DNA of 64,000 nt from Bog-793 sp963823945 (GTDB lineage Bacteria; Actinomycetota; Acidimicrobiia; Acidimicrobiales; Bog-793): assembly GCA_963823945.1 (NCBI GenBank), contig CAWGNK010000007.1, positions 62,001 to 126,000 of the forward strand, read 5' to 3'. Under the pieces are notes generated by a model. It saw only the letters and a list, made by a program, of their open reading frames with translations, was not told the DNA's origin and searched no databases. A program made the translations under genes and the position numbers. Below, in pieces: positions 7,755-17,700 of the stretch (position 1 is its first letter; each line of letters begins with the position of its first letter).

Positions 7755-9047
7755 TCACGGCTGGCCGCTGGACCCTGGCGCGGCGGGCCACTTGCCAACA
7801 GGATCAGCGCCCGGAGAGGTTCCTTGGCCCGTCGCAGCCGGTGCTTCGACGGGGCGCACCAGCGATCGCCAGCCCAGGACCGCCGTCACGAGAAGAGCGA
7901 CACCAGCCAACCCGAAGCCCTCCCGGGGACCCACGGTGTCGATGACCCATCCGACCATGGGCGCGGTGACCAGCGAGGCCCCGGGCAGCGCCATGACCCA
8001 GATGCCCATCACCCGACCCCGCATCGGCGGATCGGTCTCCATCTGGACGAGCGTGTTCGTCCGCGCGATGAACCAGATCGACACGCATCCCGTGAGGAAG
8101 AGACCGACGGTCTCGAGATCGACCCCGAGCACGCTCGCGGTCAGGAGCACGCACACCCCCGTCGCCGCGGCGAGAAACGCGACGCTCCTCCCGGTCGGAT
8201 GGCGCCTGGTTGAGGCCGCGAGCAGCGCCCCCGGGAGCGCGCCGAGCCCGAAAGCCGCCATCATCAACCCGTAACCACCGCTGCCGAGGTGGAACACCCT
8301 CGTCGTGAGGAGCGGCAGGGTGACTCCGAGACCGAACAGCATGCCGGAGGCGGCAGCCAGGAAGAGGCAGGTGCGAATGGCGCGGAAGTTCCACACGTAG
8401 CGCAGGCCAGCACGAAACTCGCCCCGGCGCGTCGGAGCCTCACGACCCTCGTACGTCGGACTGACCGTGCGATGAACGAGCAGCACGACGAGCGGCGCGA
8501 GGAACGAGGCCGCGTTGAACTCGAAGCAGGGCGCCGCCCCCACCGTCGCGAGCAGCACCCCGGCGGCTGCAGGACCAAGGACGCGGGAAGCGTTGAGCAC
8601 CACCTCGTACAGGCTCACGGCGCTCGCGAGCCGATCCCTGCCGACCAGCTCGACCACGTAGACCTGTCGTGCCGCGGAGTCGGGCGCGTTCACCATGCCA
8701 GAGATGGCGGCGAGCACGAACAGCATCCAAAGCCGGAGCGCCCCCGTGGCCGTGAGCACCGCGAGCAGGCTCGCCAGCCCGACGAAGATGCTCTGGGTCA
8801 CGATCAGCAGGCGACGCCGATCGACCCGATCGACCAGGGCGCCCGCCCAGGGTCCTCCGAGGAGGATGGGCAGGAGTGCGCAGGAACTCAGCAGACCGAG
8901 GTCGACTCCCTTGCCAGTGAGCTTCAGGACGAGCCAGGTCTGAGCGACCATCTGGGTCGTCGATCCTGACGCCGAGAAGATCTGGCTTAGGAACCACCAC
9001 CGGAACACCGGCTCTTCGAGCGATCTGAATGCGTGGAACAGGCTCAT
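7755..9047 (-). CDS. MFS transporter (EntS/MFS_3-like exporter)
   Basis: A 430-residue major facilitator superfamily protein with about 12 transmembrane helices. The loop between helices 2 and 3 reads GALVDRVDRRRLL, the conserved MFS G-x-x-x-D-R-x-x-R-R motif, and MRGRVMGIW is typical of the MFS_3 (enterobactin exporter/multidrug) branch. ATG 9047 (MSLFHAFRSLEEPVFR) is chosen because the frame upstream of it is charged, low-complexity and lacks similarity. Substrate is unknown; efflux of a small molecule is the usual role. It lies divergent from a GT87-like gene across a 522-base gap. Confidence 0.88.
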   Translation of the reverse strand: MSLFHAFRSLEEPVFRWWFLSQIFSASGSTTQMVAQTWLVLKLTGKGVDLGLLSSCALLPILLGGPWAGALVDRVDRRRLLIVTQSIFVGLASLLAVLTATGALRLWMLFVLAAISGMVNAPDSAARQVYVVELVGRDRLASAVSLYEVVLNASRVLGPAAAGVLLATVGAAPCFEFNAASFLAPLVVLLVHRTVSPTYEGREAPTRRGEFRAGLRYVWNFRAIRTCLFLAAASGMLFGLGVTLPLLTTRVFHLGSGGYGLMMAAFGLGALPGALLAASTRRHPTGRSVAFLAAATGVCVLLTASVLGVDLETVGLFLTGCVSIWFIARTNTLVQMETDPPMRGRVMGIWVMALPGASLVTAPMVGWVIDTVGPREGFGLAGVALLVTAVLGWRSLVRPVEAPAATGQGTSPGADPVGKWPAAPGSSGQP

Positions 9048-9569
9048 CCGAGGCGCGGTCGCTTCTGATCCGTCCGGTCGCGTCGGCACAGCAGCGCGGC
9101 GAAAACCGCGTGTCGTTACGTCGTCGGGTGCGCGACGGGAACTCCGTCGGCGGTGGAGTACGTGCATCTCGGTGTCCCGATCGTAAGGGAGGTGACGAGC
9201 GGCCACAGCTTGTGGTGCCGAGCGGATTGTCAAGGCAGCTGTCGAATCATCTTGATCGCGACGGAACCGCTGGGTCCGCCGTCTCAGTGGCTCCTCGACT
9301 CATCTGGCGCAACGACCCCTGGGCCCCGGCCACGAACCCGCGGGGCTGCACTCTGCAGGACGATCGCGATCACCAGCACGGTCGGATGCGATATGTGCGG
9401 CAGGGCCGAAACGACGACATCCGTTCGATTGCCACGTGCGACGTCGTGGGCCGTCCAGAGTGTGGCAGGCGAGATTCTGAGGCCCGGATGTCGCAGGGCC
9501 GTCGGCCCGACCCCGTCCGGCCACCGCTGCACGCTGGGGCTCGTTGGCCCCGAGACTACGATTCCGTCG
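9048..9569. other. 522-base intergenic region between divergent genes
   Basis: Reading frames here give low-complexity, Arg-rich translations without recognisable domains, and none has a convincing start signal. The only clear element is the TACGAT at 9557-9562 for the plus-strand gene. It may contain the MFS promoter, but I cannot place it. A decayed gene cannot be excluded. Confidence 0.4.
9557..9562 (+). promoter_or_regulatory. -10 TACGAT, leaderless start
   Basis: TACGAT is followed by seven bases and ATG 9570. It decides the start of the GT87-like gene, whose frame is open for another 417 bases upstream. Confidence 0.5.
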
Positions 9570-10904
9570 ATGCGGAGCGCTGTCCTTTTGGCGTACCGAC
9601 GCGTCATGTCGTGGGCTCCGATCGAGAAGGACGCCTTCCTCTACCTCTGCGCCACGGCCTTCGCCGTCGCGAACGCCGGTGCTGCCATCGCGGCCGACTA
9701 CCGCGAGTGGGGCCAGATGGCCGGCGTCACCTACGGGGTCGGCGCCGTGATCTGCGGCGCCGTGGCGCTCCTCGCCCGGCGGGGAACAATGCGGGCCTCG
9801 ACGGTCAGCCTCGTGCGCCGCATCGTCGTCGCGGCCGTCATCCTGGGCGCGGTCGTCACGCCACTCGTCGCCGAGCTCGTCTGGCGGGCCGACGCTCGTC
9901 CCGGGGCGAACGCGCAGTCCGAGGTCGCCGTCATCGAGCGGGCCGGTGACCGGCTCGCCAAGGGCGAGAGCCCCTATCTCGCCCACCCGACGACCGTGGG
10001 CGTCTCGCCGCACACCGACGCGAAGTCGATCGACGCGAATTCGTTCTACCCGTACCTGCCGGGCATGGCGCCCTTCGGGCTCGCCAACGCCGCGGCGGGA
10101 CCACCGGAGCTGACCGACGCGCGTGTGACGCTCGTGGGGTTCACCCTCATCGTCGCGGCGATGGCGCTGCTCGTCCGCGGCGCGACGGTCGGTCGGCGGG
10201 GCCGTGCGCTCCAGTTCCTCGTGGCTCTCCCGTCGGGGGCGCTGCCGATGGTGACAGGCGGCGACGACATGCCCGTTCTCGTCCTCATGCTGGCGGGCCT
10301 CGTGCTCGTGGCGAAACGACGACCGGTGGCGGCCGGTCTGGTGCTCGGCTGCGCGGCGACACTGAAGTTCACCGCCTGGCCGGTCCTTGTGCTCATGCTG
10401 ATCGCCATCCGGGATCGCGACGACCGCCCCGCTCCCTGGCGCTACGCGATCTCGGCGGCGCTCGTCGCCGTCCCGGTGATCGCCGTCGGCTTCTTCACGA
10501 GCCCCGGGGCCTTCGTCGAGAACGTGATCCGCTTCCCGCTGGGGCTCACGTCGGTGACGTCCCCGGCGGCGAGCCCGCTGCTCGGTGAGGTCCTCGTGCG
10601 GACCTTCCCCGACCATCGCCGGCTCATCATCGCCGTGCTCGTCCTTATCGGGCTGGCGCTCGTCGCCTACGGCCTGAAGCGCTGGACGCCGCGCACGCCC
10701 GCCCAGGTCGTGCGCTTCACGGCCTGGGCGATGCTGCTGGCGACGCTCCTCGCCCCGGCGACCAGATTCGGCTACCTCATGTACCCGGCGAACCTGTTCG
10801 TCTGGGCCTACCTGCTCGACGGGTACGCCAAAGCCCGGGCCGGTGCCGCGGCCCCCCGTCCGGCCGTCCCCACCGGCGCCGCGGGAGGGCTCGCGCCGGG
10901 CTGA
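9570..10904 (+). CDS. GT87-like (DUF2029) polytopic membrane glycosyltransferase
   Basis: A 444-residue protein with about ten hydrophobic helices. After the first helices comes a long loop with GESPYLAHP and a Y-P-Y-L-P-G element (FYPYLPGMAPFG), and later ALPMVTGGDDMPVLVLM and AATLKFTAWPVLVLML. The pattern of an early E-(S)-P-Y loop, GxDxP and K(x)xxWP is seen in polyprenyl-phosphomannose-dependent alpha-mannosyltransferases of the GT87/DUF2029 group. A role in lipid or cell-wall glycan mannosylation would fit the polyprenol-phosphate mannosyltransferase gene at 31067. Specific acceptor unknown. Confidence 0.75.
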   Translation: MRSAVLLAYRRVMSWAPIEKDAFLYLCATAFAVANAGAAIAADYREWGQMAGVTYGVGAVICGAVALLARRGTMRASTVSLVRRIVVAAVILGAVVTPLVAELVWRADARPGANAQSEVAVIERAGDRLAKGESPYLAHPTTVGVSPHTDAKSIDANSFYPYLPGMAPFGLANAAAGPPELTDARVTLVGFTLIVAAMALLVRGATVGRRGRALQFLVALPSGALPMVTGGDDMPVLVLMLAGLVLVAKRRPVAAGLVLGCAATLKFTAWPVLVLMLIAIRDRDDRPAPWRYAISAALVAVPVIAVGFFTSPGAFVENVIRFPLGLTSVTSPAASPLLGEVLVRTFPDHRRLIIAVLVLIGLALVAYGLKRWTPRTPAQVVRFTAWAMLLATLLAPATRFGYLMYPANLFVWAYLLDGYAKARAGAAAPRPAVPTGAAGGLAPG

Positions 10905-10975
10905 GCCGGGGTCCGGAGGGCGGGAAACGACCAGCTAGGGGCCGCTACGTGCCCCCGTGAACTGGTCGGCGACGG

Positions 10976-10981
10976 TAGCCT
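10976..10981 (+). promoter_or_regulatory. rel: -10 TAGCCT ahead of rel
   Basis: TAGCCT ends 5 bases before ATG 10987, implying leaderless or near-leaderless transcription of the rel-hisS-aspS group. Confidence 0.45.
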
Positions 10982-10986
10982 GTGTC

Positions 10987-13272
10987 ATGGACACGGTGAG
11001 CCCGCTCGACAGGGAGCACCTCACCACGCCGATGCTGCTCGTCGGTTTCGACGAGAAGCCGGAGCCGGTCAGCTCGATCGAACCGCTGATCTCGACCTTC
11101 GCCCTGCGCCACCCGGGGACCGACACGGAGATCATCCGCCGGGGCTTCGCGATGGCGAGCCGTGCCCACGAGGGCCAGCGGCGCCTCTCGGGCGAGCCGT
11201 ACGTCACCCACTCGATCGCCGTCGCCCAGATCGTCGCTGACCTCGGGCTCGACGCGACGAGCGTCGTCGCCGCCCTCCTCCACGACGTCGTCGAGGACAC
11301 GCCGGTTCAGGTCGACGAGATCGAGCGCGAGTTCGGCACCGTGATCGCCGGGATCGTCGACGGCGTCACCAAGCTCGACCGGCTGAAGTTCTCCTCGCGC
11401 GAGGCCCAGCAGGCGGCGACGGTGCGCAAGATGCTCGTCGCGATGGCGAACGACTGGCGGGTGCTCGTCATCAAGCTCGCCGACCGGCTCCACAACATGC
11501 GCACCCTCGCGGTGATGCCCGAGTGGAAGCAACGCCGCATCGCCCAGCAGACGCTCGACATCTACGCGCCGCTCGCGCACCGCCTCGGCATCCAGGAGGT
11601 GAAGTGGCAGCTCGAGGACCTCTCGTTTTTCACCCTGCACCCGAAGCGCTACGAGGAGATCGCCCAGATGGTGGCGACCCGGGCGCCGAGCCGCGAGCAC
11701 GAGGTCGCCGAGGTCGTCGAGATCCTGAAGACCGGCCTGGCGGCGTTGGGCATCGAGGCCATCGTCACCGGGCGGCCGAAGCACCTCTGGAGCATTTACG
11801 AGAAGATGGTCGTGCGAGGCAAGGAGTTCGAGGAGATCAACGACCTCGTCGGGATCCGGATCATCGTCGACTCCGAGAAGGACTGCTGGGAGGCCCTCGG
11901 CACCGTGCACGCCCTGTGGCCGCCGGTGCAGGGCCGCTTCAAGGACTACATCAACTCGCCGAAATTCAACCTCTACCAGTCGCTCCACACCACCGTCCTC
12001 GGCCCGCACGGCAAGCCCCTCGAGGTGCAGATCCGCACGATGGCCATGCACCAGCGCGCCGAGCACGGCATCGCCGCCCACTGGGGCTACAAGGAGGACG
12101 CCGCGCACCCCGGGGAGACGTCGTCGGCCGACGAGATGCAGTGGTTGCAGCGCATCGTCGACTGGGAGCGCGAGACCCCCGACCCGATCGAGTTCCTCGA
12201 GACCCTGAAGCTCGACCTCGAGCAGGACGAGGTCTACGTCTTTACCCCGAAAGGCGAGATCATCACCCTGCCGACGGGGGCGACGCCGATCGACTTCGCC
12301 TACACGATCCACACCGACGTCGGCCACCGCTGCATCGGGGCGAGGGTCAACGAGAAGCTCGTGCCGATCGAGACGAAGCTGCAGTCCGGCGACCGGGTCG
12401 AGATCATCACCTCGAAGTTCGCCACGGCAGGGCCGTCGAACGACTGGCTGAAGATCGTCGTCTCGCCCAAGGCGCGCAACAAGATCCGCCAGTGGTTCAG
12501 CCGGGAGCGCCGCGAGGACGCGATCGACAACGGCCGCGACGACCTCGCCAAGGAGCTCCGTCGCGAGGGCCTCCCGGTGCGGCGGCTGTTCGATTCGACG
12601 GCCCTCGAGCGCCTGGCGAGCGTGCTCGGCTACGCCGATCTCGACGGGCTCTACGTCGCGATCGGCGAGGGCCACCTCTCGGGGCGCAGCGTCGTGCAGC
12701 GGCTGCGGCGCGAGATCCTCGGCGAGGGCAACGAGCAGCTGCCGACCACGGTGCTCCAGCCGCGGCGCGCGACCGCGGGCGAGCCGATCTCGGCCGGCGT
12801 CTTCGTCGAGGGGCTCGACGACATGCTCGTGCGGCTCTCGACCTGCTGCACCCCGGTGCCGGGCGACCCGATCGTCGGGTTCGTCACGCGGGGCCGCGGC
12901 GTGACGGTCCACCGCGCGGACTGCGTGAACGCCCTCTCGCTCGCCGGTCAGTACCGGGAGCGGCTCGTCGAGGTCGAGTGGGACGCCGCGCAGATCGGCC
13001 TCCACACGGCGGGCATCGGGGTGAAGGCGCTCGACCGCTCAGAGCTGCTCGCCGACGTGGCCCGCGTGCTCGCCGAGCACCACGTCGGCATCGTCTCAGT
13101 TTCCGGCGAGACCGCACCGGATAGGGTGACGAGCATGCGTTTTGAGTGCGAGCTCGCCGACAGCGCGCACCTCGACTCGGTCCTCGCTTCGCTGCGGGGC
13201 CTGGAGGGCGTCTACGACGCCTTCCGGCTCCTGCCGGGCAAGGCCAGGTCATTCCGCGCCCCGAACCCGTGA
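10987..13272 (+). CDS. rel: Bifunctional (p)ppGpp synthetase/hydrolase Rel
   Basis: A 761-residue RelA/SpoT homologue controlling the stringent response. In order: HD hydrolase domain with HDVVEDT (residues 99-105) and the conserved DRLHNMRTL helix; synthetase domain with RPKHLWSIYEKM, the RFKD motif (rather than EXDD) characteristic of bifunctional enzymes, NLYQSLHTTV and EVQIRTMAMHQRAEHG; TGS domain (VYVFTPKGEIITLPTGATP); Zn-finger-like TCCTPVPGD; C-terminal ACT domain. Both catalytic halves look intact. ATG 10987 follows a -10 element by five bases. hisS overlaps the stop by GTGA, suggesting coupling of alarmone and aminoacylation genes. Confidence 0.97.
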   Translation: MDTVSPLDREHLTTPMLLVGFDEKPEPVSSIEPLISTFALRHPGTDTEIIRRGFAMASRAHEGQRRLSGEPYVTHSIAVAQIVADLGLDATSVVAALLHDVVEDTPVQVDEIEREFGTVIAGIVDGVTKLDRLKFSSREAQQAATVRKMLVAMANDWRVLVIKLADRLHNMRTLAVMPEWKQRRIAQQTLDIYAPLAHRLGIQEVKWQLEDLSFFTLHPKRYEEIAQMVATRAPSREHEVAEVVEILKTGLAALGIEAIVTGRPKHLWSIYEKMVVRGKEFEEINDLVGIRIIVDSEKDCWEALGTVHALWPPVQGRFKDYINSPKFNLYQSLHTTVLGPHGKPLEVQIRTMAMHQRAEHGIAAHWGYKEDAAHPGETSSADEMQWLQRIVDWERETPDPIEFLETLKLDLEQDEVYVFTPKGEIITLPTGATPIDFAYTIHTDVGHRCIGARVNEKLVPIETKLQSGDRVEIITSKFATAGPSNDWLKIVVSPKARNKIRQWFSRERREDAIDNGRDDLAKELRREGLPVRRLFDSTALERLASVLGYADLDGLYVAIGEGHLSGRSVVQRLRREILGEGNEQLPTTVLQPRRATAGEPISAGVFVEGLDDMLVRLSTCCTPVPGDPIVGFVTRGRGVTVHRADCVNALSLAGQYRERLVEVEWDAAQIGLHTAGIGVKALDRSELLADVARVLAEHHVGIVSVSGETAPDRVTSMRFECELADSAHLDSVLASLRGLEGVYDAFRLLPGKARSFRAPNP

Positions 13273-14531
13273 GCGCCTTCCAGGCGCCGACCGGGACGCG
13301 TGACATCCTCCCGCCCGAGAGCGCGCGCATTGCGGCCGTCGTCGCCCGTTTCGCCGAGCTGGCGGGCCGCTTTGGCTATGGACTTCTGGTCTCGCCGATG
13401 TTCGAGGACGCCCAGGTCTTCCGCCGCAGTGCGGGCGACTCGACGGACATCGTGCAAAAAGAGATGTACGAGTTCGAGGACAAGGGCGGCAGAACGCTCG
13501 CCCTGCGTCCCGAGGGGACGGCGTCGGTGGTGCGCGCCTTCGTCCAGCACCACCCGCAGGTCCCCTGGAAGGTGTGGTACGTGACGCCTGCTTTCCGCTA
13601 CGAGCGGCCGCAGGCCGGCCGGTACCGCCAGCACCACCAGCTCGGCACGGAGGCGATCGGTACCGCCGATCCGGACCTCGACGTCGAGGTGATCTCGCTC
13701 GGTGCCTCGTTCCTCGCCTCGCTCGGGCTTACGCGGATCACGCTGCAGGTGAACTCGATGGGCGACGACACCTGCCTGCCCGGCTATCGCGCGGCCCTCA
13801 CCGCCTACCTCGCCACGCACGAGTCGGGGTTGTGCGCCGAGCACGCCAAGCGCTGGTCGGCGAACCCGTTGCGGGTCCTCGACTGCAAGGACCCGGCCTG
13901 CGTGGCGATCAAGGCGGCCGCGCCGCTCCTTTCCGAGGCGCTGTGCGAGCCCTGCCGTGAGCATTTCGCCCGCGTCACCGAGGGTCTCGACGCCGCGGGG
14001 TTGGTGTGGACCCGCGACGAGTTCCTCGTGCGGGGCTTCGACTACTACAACCGCACGACGTTCGAGTTCGCGGCGCCGGCGCTCGCCGGCGCGCAGGACG
14101 TCGTGCTGGGCGGCGGCCGCTACGACAAGCTCGTCGCCGCCCTCGGCGGCGACCCGACGCCCGGGATCGGGTTCGGCTGCGGGATCGAGCGCGTGCTGCT
14201 GGCCGCCGACGCCGAGGGGGCGCTCTCGTCGCCGGACGGCTGCGTCGACGTGTTCGTCGTCGATCTCGTCGGCGGTGCCGCGGCGAGAGACCTCGCCGAG
14301 AGGCTCCGCCGGGTGGGGATCGCGACCGACCGGGCCTTCGACGGTCGCTCGCTGAAGGCGCAGCTCCGGCTCGCCGACCGCAGCCACGCCCGGCTCGCCG
14401 CCATCGTCGGGGCCGCCGAGCTTGCCGCGGGCGAGGTCACTTTGCGCGTGCTGCGCGGCGAAGGCGCGGGGAGTCAGGAGACAGTGGAGACCGCCGCCCT
14501 GGAGGGCGCGATTCAGAGGTGGATCACTTGA
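13269..14531 (+). CDS. hisS: Histidyl-tRNA synthetase
   Basis: A 420-residue class II aminoacyl-tRNA synthetase charging tRNA-His. Motif 1 region APTGTRDILPPES opens the protein; motif 2 contains TPAFRYERPQAGRYRQHHQ; the histidine-specific segments LVRGFDYYNRTTFEF and GGGRYDKLV are present; motif 3 is GIGFGCGIERVLLA. A C-terminal anticodon-binding domain follows. The GTG start overlaps the rel stop in GTGA and gives MSAFQAPTGTRD, the expected N-terminus. Four cysteines in the insertion region (near residues 190-235: C..C..C...C) may be structural. Confidence 0.96.
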   Translation: MSAFQAPTGTRDILPPESARIAAVVARFAELAGRFGYGLLVSPMFEDAQVFRRSAGDSTDIVQKEMYEFEDKGGRTLALRPEGTASVVRAFVQHHPQVPWKVWYVTPAFRYERPQAGRYRQHHQLGTEAIGTADPDLDVEVISLGASFLASLGLTRITLQVNSMGDDTCLPGYRAALTAYLATHESGLCAEHAKRWSANPLRVLDCKDPACVAIKAAAPLLSEALCEPCREHFARVTEGLDAAGLVWTRDEFLVRGFDYYNRTTFEFAAPALAGAQDVVLGGGRYDKLVAALGGDPTPGIGFGCGIERVLLAADAEGALSSPDGCVDVFVVDLVGGAAARDLAERLRRVGIATDRAFDGRSLKAQLRLADRSHARLAAIVGAAELAAGEVTLRVLRGEGAGSQETVETAALEGAIQRWIT

Positions 14532-14563
14532 CCGGAGTTGATGGAGTTTCGGGCGAATCGGGC

Positions 14564-16324
14564 ATGCGTACCCACTACTGCGGCGTGCTGCGGGCCGCCG
14601 ACGCCGGTTCGCGGGTCTCGGTCTGTGGCTGGGTGGCACGCCGGCGCGAGCACGGCGAGCACCTGGCGTTCCTCGACGTGCGCGACCACACCGGCGTCGT
14701 CCAGTGCGTCGTCGAACGTGCGCACCAGATCCGGCCGGAGTACGTCGTGCGCGTGACGGGGACGGTGCGGATCCGCCCTGCGGACAAGGTGAACGCGGGA
14801 CTCGCGACCGGCGAGATCGAGATCGGCGACTGCGACGTCGAGACGCTGGCGACGTGCGAGCCGGTGCCGTTCTCGCTCGACGAGCGGGCCGAGACCGAGG
14901 AGCCGATACGCCTGCGCTACCGGTACATCGACCTGCGGACCGAGCGGATGCAGGCGAACCTGCGGTTGCGCGCCGTCGTGAACTCGGCGATCCGCCGCTC
15001 GATGGAGCGCCAGGGCTTCGTCGAGATCGAGACGCCGCTTCTGTGGACCCCGACGCCGGAGGGGGCCCGTGAGTTCGTCGTCCCGTCACGGCTGCAGCAC
15101 GGCCGCTTCTACGCGCTGCCCCAGAGCCCCCAGATCGCGAAGCAGCTGACGATGATCGGCGGCTTCGACCGCTACTACCAGATCGCCAGGTGCCTGCGGG
15201 ACGAGGACCTGCGGGCGGACCGGCAGTTCGAGTTCACCCAGCTCGACGTGGAGGCGAGCTTCGTCGGTCAAGACGAGATCCTCGGGTTCGTCACCGAGGC
15301 GATGGTCGATGCGGCCGACGCCGCGACCGGCGTCAGGCCCGGCGAGTTCGCCCGGATGACCTGGGCCGAGGCGCTCGACTCGTACGGGACGGACAAGCCG
15401 GACCTGCGGTTCGGGATGGAGCTCGCCGACCTGTCAGCCGTCCTCGCCGGGACCGGTTTCAACGCGCTGCGGGCGCCGACCGTGAAGGCGATCGTGCTCG
15501 CCGGCGGGGCGTCGCTCGGGCGCGCCCGCCTCGACGAGCTCGTCGCGCGGGCGAAGGGGCTCGGCGCCAAGGGGCTCGTCTGGCTGCGGGCCGCGGGGGA
15601 CCCGGTCACGCTCGACAGCCCGGCCGCCAAGTTCCTGTCCGAGGCCGAGCTCTCCGGGATCGTCAAGACCGCCAGGGTGGCGGCGGGCGACCTCGTGCTG
15701 GTCGTCGCCGACGAGCACCGCCGCGCCTGCGAGGTGCTCGGCCAGCTGCGGCTCGACCTCGGCCGGCCGGCGAGCGTCGGCGGGGCGCTGCACTTCTGCT
15801 GGGTCGTCGACTTCCCGCTGTTTGACGGGACGGACGAGGAGGGCAACCCGCAGGCCGCCCACCACCCGTTCACGATGCCGTACCCCGAGGACCTCGACCG
15901 ACTCGACACCGACCCCTACAGCGTGCGGGCCCAGAGCTACGACCTGGTGCTGAACGGCTGGGAGCTCGGCTCGGGGTCGATCCGGATCCACCGGCCCGAG
16001 CTGCAGCGGCGGATCTTCGCCGCGCTCGGCATCTCGGAGGCCGACGCCGAGTCCCGCTTCGGGTTCCTGCTCGACGCCTACCGCTACGGCGGGCCGCCGC
16101 ACGGCGGCTTCGCCGTCGGCCTCGACCGGTTCGTCGCCATCCTCGCCGGTGAGGAGAACATCCGCGAGGTGATCGCCTTCCCGAAGACCCAGTCCGGCGC
16201 CGACCCGATGACCGGCGGGCCGCTGCCGCTCGGCCCGAAGCGCCTGGCCGAACTCGGCGTGCGCGTCGTCAAGACCGCGCCCGCCGAGCCCCCGCCGCCG
16301 CCCAGGTCCACGGGGGCGGGCTAG
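14564..16324 (+). CDS. aspS: Aspartyl-tRNA synthetase
   Basis: A 586-residue bacterial-type AspRS: N-terminal OB fold (VCGWVARRREHGEHLAFLDVRD), catalytic core with GFVEIETPLL, FYALPQSPQIAKQL, RYYQIARCLRDEDLRADRQ (motif 2), the bacterial GAD insertion domain, and motif 3 GGFAVGLDRFVAIL. ATG 14564 gives MRTHYCGVL, matching the family N-terminus. However, TTG 14528 is in frame and overlaps the hisS stop as TTGA, like other coupled pairs here, and would add 12 residues; start therefore not settled. Whether it also charges tRNA-Asn cannot be told without knowing if asnS or gatCAB exist. Confidence 0.95.
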   Translation: MRTHYCGVLRAADAGSRVSVCGWVARRREHGEHLAFLDVRDHTGVVQCVVERAHQIRPEYVVRVTGTVRIRPADKVNAGLATGEIEIGDCDVETLATCEPVPFSLDERAETEEPIRLRYRYIDLRTERMQANLRLRAVVNSAIRRSMERQGFVEIETPLLWTPTPEGAREFVVPSRLQHGRFYALPQSPQIAKQLTMIGGFDRYYQIARCLRDEDLRADRQFEFTQLDVEASFVGQDEILGFVTEAMVDAADAATGVRPGEFARMTWAEALDSYGTDKPDLRFGMELADLSAVLAGTGFNALRAPTVKAIVLAGGASLGRARLDELVARAKGLGAKGLVWLRAAGDPVTLDSPAAKFLSEAELSGIVKTARVAAGDLVLVVADEHRRACEVLGQLRLDLGRPASVGGALHFCWVVDFPLFDGTDEEGNPQAAHHPFTMPYPEDLDRLDTDPYSVRAQSYDLVLNGWELGSGSIRIHRPELQRRIFAALGISEADAESRFGFLLDAYRYGGPPHGGFAVGLDRFVAILAGEENIREVIAFPKTQSGADPMTGGPLPLGPKRLAELGVRVVKTAPAEPPPPPRSTGAG

Positions 16325-16334
16325 GGGCCGAGCC

Positions 16335-17696
16335 ATGGCGCAGCGACCCGGTGAGGACCTCTTCGACGCCGCGGCCGCCGAGGAGCTCGCCCGCACGGCG
16401 CCGCTCGCCACCAGGATGCGGCCCCGGTCGCTCGAGGAGTTCGTCGGCCAGCGGCACCTCGTCGGCGCCGGCGCGACCCTGCGGGCGCTCATCGAGGCGG
16501 ACCGGCTCTCCTCGGCGGTCTTCTTCGGCCCGGCGGGCTCGGGCAAGACGACGCTCGCCCGCATCGTGGCGGCGCGCTCGGCCAAGGTCTTCGTGCCCCT
16601 CTCGGCCACCTCGGCCGGGGTGAAGGACATCCGCGAGACGCTGGAGGGAGCCCGGCGCGAGCTCGGCACGACGGGGCGGGGGACGATCCTTTTCCTCGAC
16701 GAGATCCACCGCTTCTCGCGCTCCCAGCAGGACGCGCTCCTGCCCGGGGTCGAGGAGGGCGTCGTCGTGCTGATCGGCGCGACGACGGAGAACCCGTTCT
16801 TTTCGTTGACCTCGCCGTTGCTGTCGCGCTCGACGCTGTGGCGGTTCGAGGTGATCGCTCCCGAGGACCTCGCCGAGCTCGGCCGCCGCGCGGTCCGCCT
16901 CGAGCGGGCCGCAATCGACGACGACGCCCTCGTGGTGTGCTGCGACCTGGCCGACGGCGACGCCAGGGCGATGCTGACGACGATCGAGATCGCGCTCGCC
17001 GTCGCCCACGCGCGGGGACCGGGTGAGGTGCGGATCGGGCGGGACGACGTCGAGGCGGCGCGGACGACCCGTGCCATCCGCCACGGGCGCGACGCCCACT
17101 ACGACATCATCAGCGCCTTCATCAAGTCGCTGCGCGGCTCGGACCCCGACGCCGCCGTCTACTGGCTCGCCCGTCTGCTCGCCGCGGGGGAGGATCCGCG
17201 CTTCGTCGCGCGCCGGCTCGTGATCCTCGCCAGCGAGGACGTGGGGATGGCCGACCCGCTCGGTCTCGTCGTCGCCGAGGCCGCGGCGGCGGCCCTCGAC
17301 CGGGTCGGGCTGCCGGAGGCGGCGCTCAACCTCGCCGAGGCGGCCGTCTACCTCGCCACGGCGCCGAAGTCGAACCGGTCGGCCGCGGCCCTGTGGGCTG
17401 CGCAGTCCGACGTCGAGAACGGCGTCCTCGGCGACGTGCCCCCGCGCCTGCGGGGTTCGAACTACCCGGGCGCCGAGGTGCTCGGGCACGGCATCGGCTA
17501 CGAGTATCCTCACGATGACCCGCGTGGCTGGGTCGAAGCCGACTACCTCCCGGCCGAGCTCGCAGGGCGGCGCTACTACGAGCCTTCCGAGCACGGGGCC
17601 GAGGCCGAGATCGCCCGGCGGCTCGCGGCCCTGCGGGGCCGGCGGCGCGACGCTGCGTCCGGGGACGAGGCAGGCCAGGAGAACCGGACACGGTGA
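16335..17696 (+). CDS. rarA: Replication-associated recombination protein RarA (MgsA)
   Basis: A 453-residue AAA+ ATPase of the RarA/WRNIP1 family, acting at stalled replication forks. Walker A GPAGSGKTT (Lys71), Walker B ILFLDEIHRF (Asp122-Glu123), sensor 1 GATTENPFFSL and the C-terminal tetramerisation region with AFIKSLRGSDPDAAVYWLARLL and ASEDVGMADP are all present. It sits 10 bases after aspS and 4 bases before alaS, the gene order common in actinobacteria, so it is probably co-transcribed with the tRNA synthetases. Confidence 0.95.
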   Translation: MAQRPGEDLFDAAAAEELARTAPLATRMRPRSLEEFVGQRHLVGAGATLRALIEADRLSSAVFFGPAGSGKTTLARIVAARSAKVFVPLSATSAGVKDIRETLEGARRELGTTGRGTILFLDEIHRFSRSQQDALLPGVEEGVVVLIGATTENPFFSLTSPLLSRSTLWRFEVIAPEDLAELGRRAVRLERAAIDDDALVVCCDLADGDARAMLTTIEIALAVAHARGPGEVRIGRDDVEAARTTRAIRHGRDAHYDIISAFIKSLRGSDPDAAVYWLARLLAAGEDPRFVARRLVILASEDVGMADPLGLVVAEAAAAALDRVGLPEAALNLAEAAVYLATAPKSNRSAAALWAAQSDVENGVLGDVPPRLRGSNYPGAEVLGHGIGYEYPHDDPRGWVEADYLPAELAGRRYYEPSEHGAEAEIARRLAALRGRRRDAASGDEAGQENRTR

Positions 17697-17700
17697 GGAC

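Noticed and set aside
9284..9607. Minus-strand frame of 107 codons in the 522-base gap
   Set aside because: No family resemblance or start signal, and it overlaps the promoter and start of the plus-strand GT87-like gene.
10945..13005. Minus-strand frame of 686 codons opposite rel
   Set aside because: Composition is dominated by Arg, Asp, Leu and Val as expected from mirroring GC-rich codons; rel on the plus strand has complete HD, synthetase, TGS and ACT domains.
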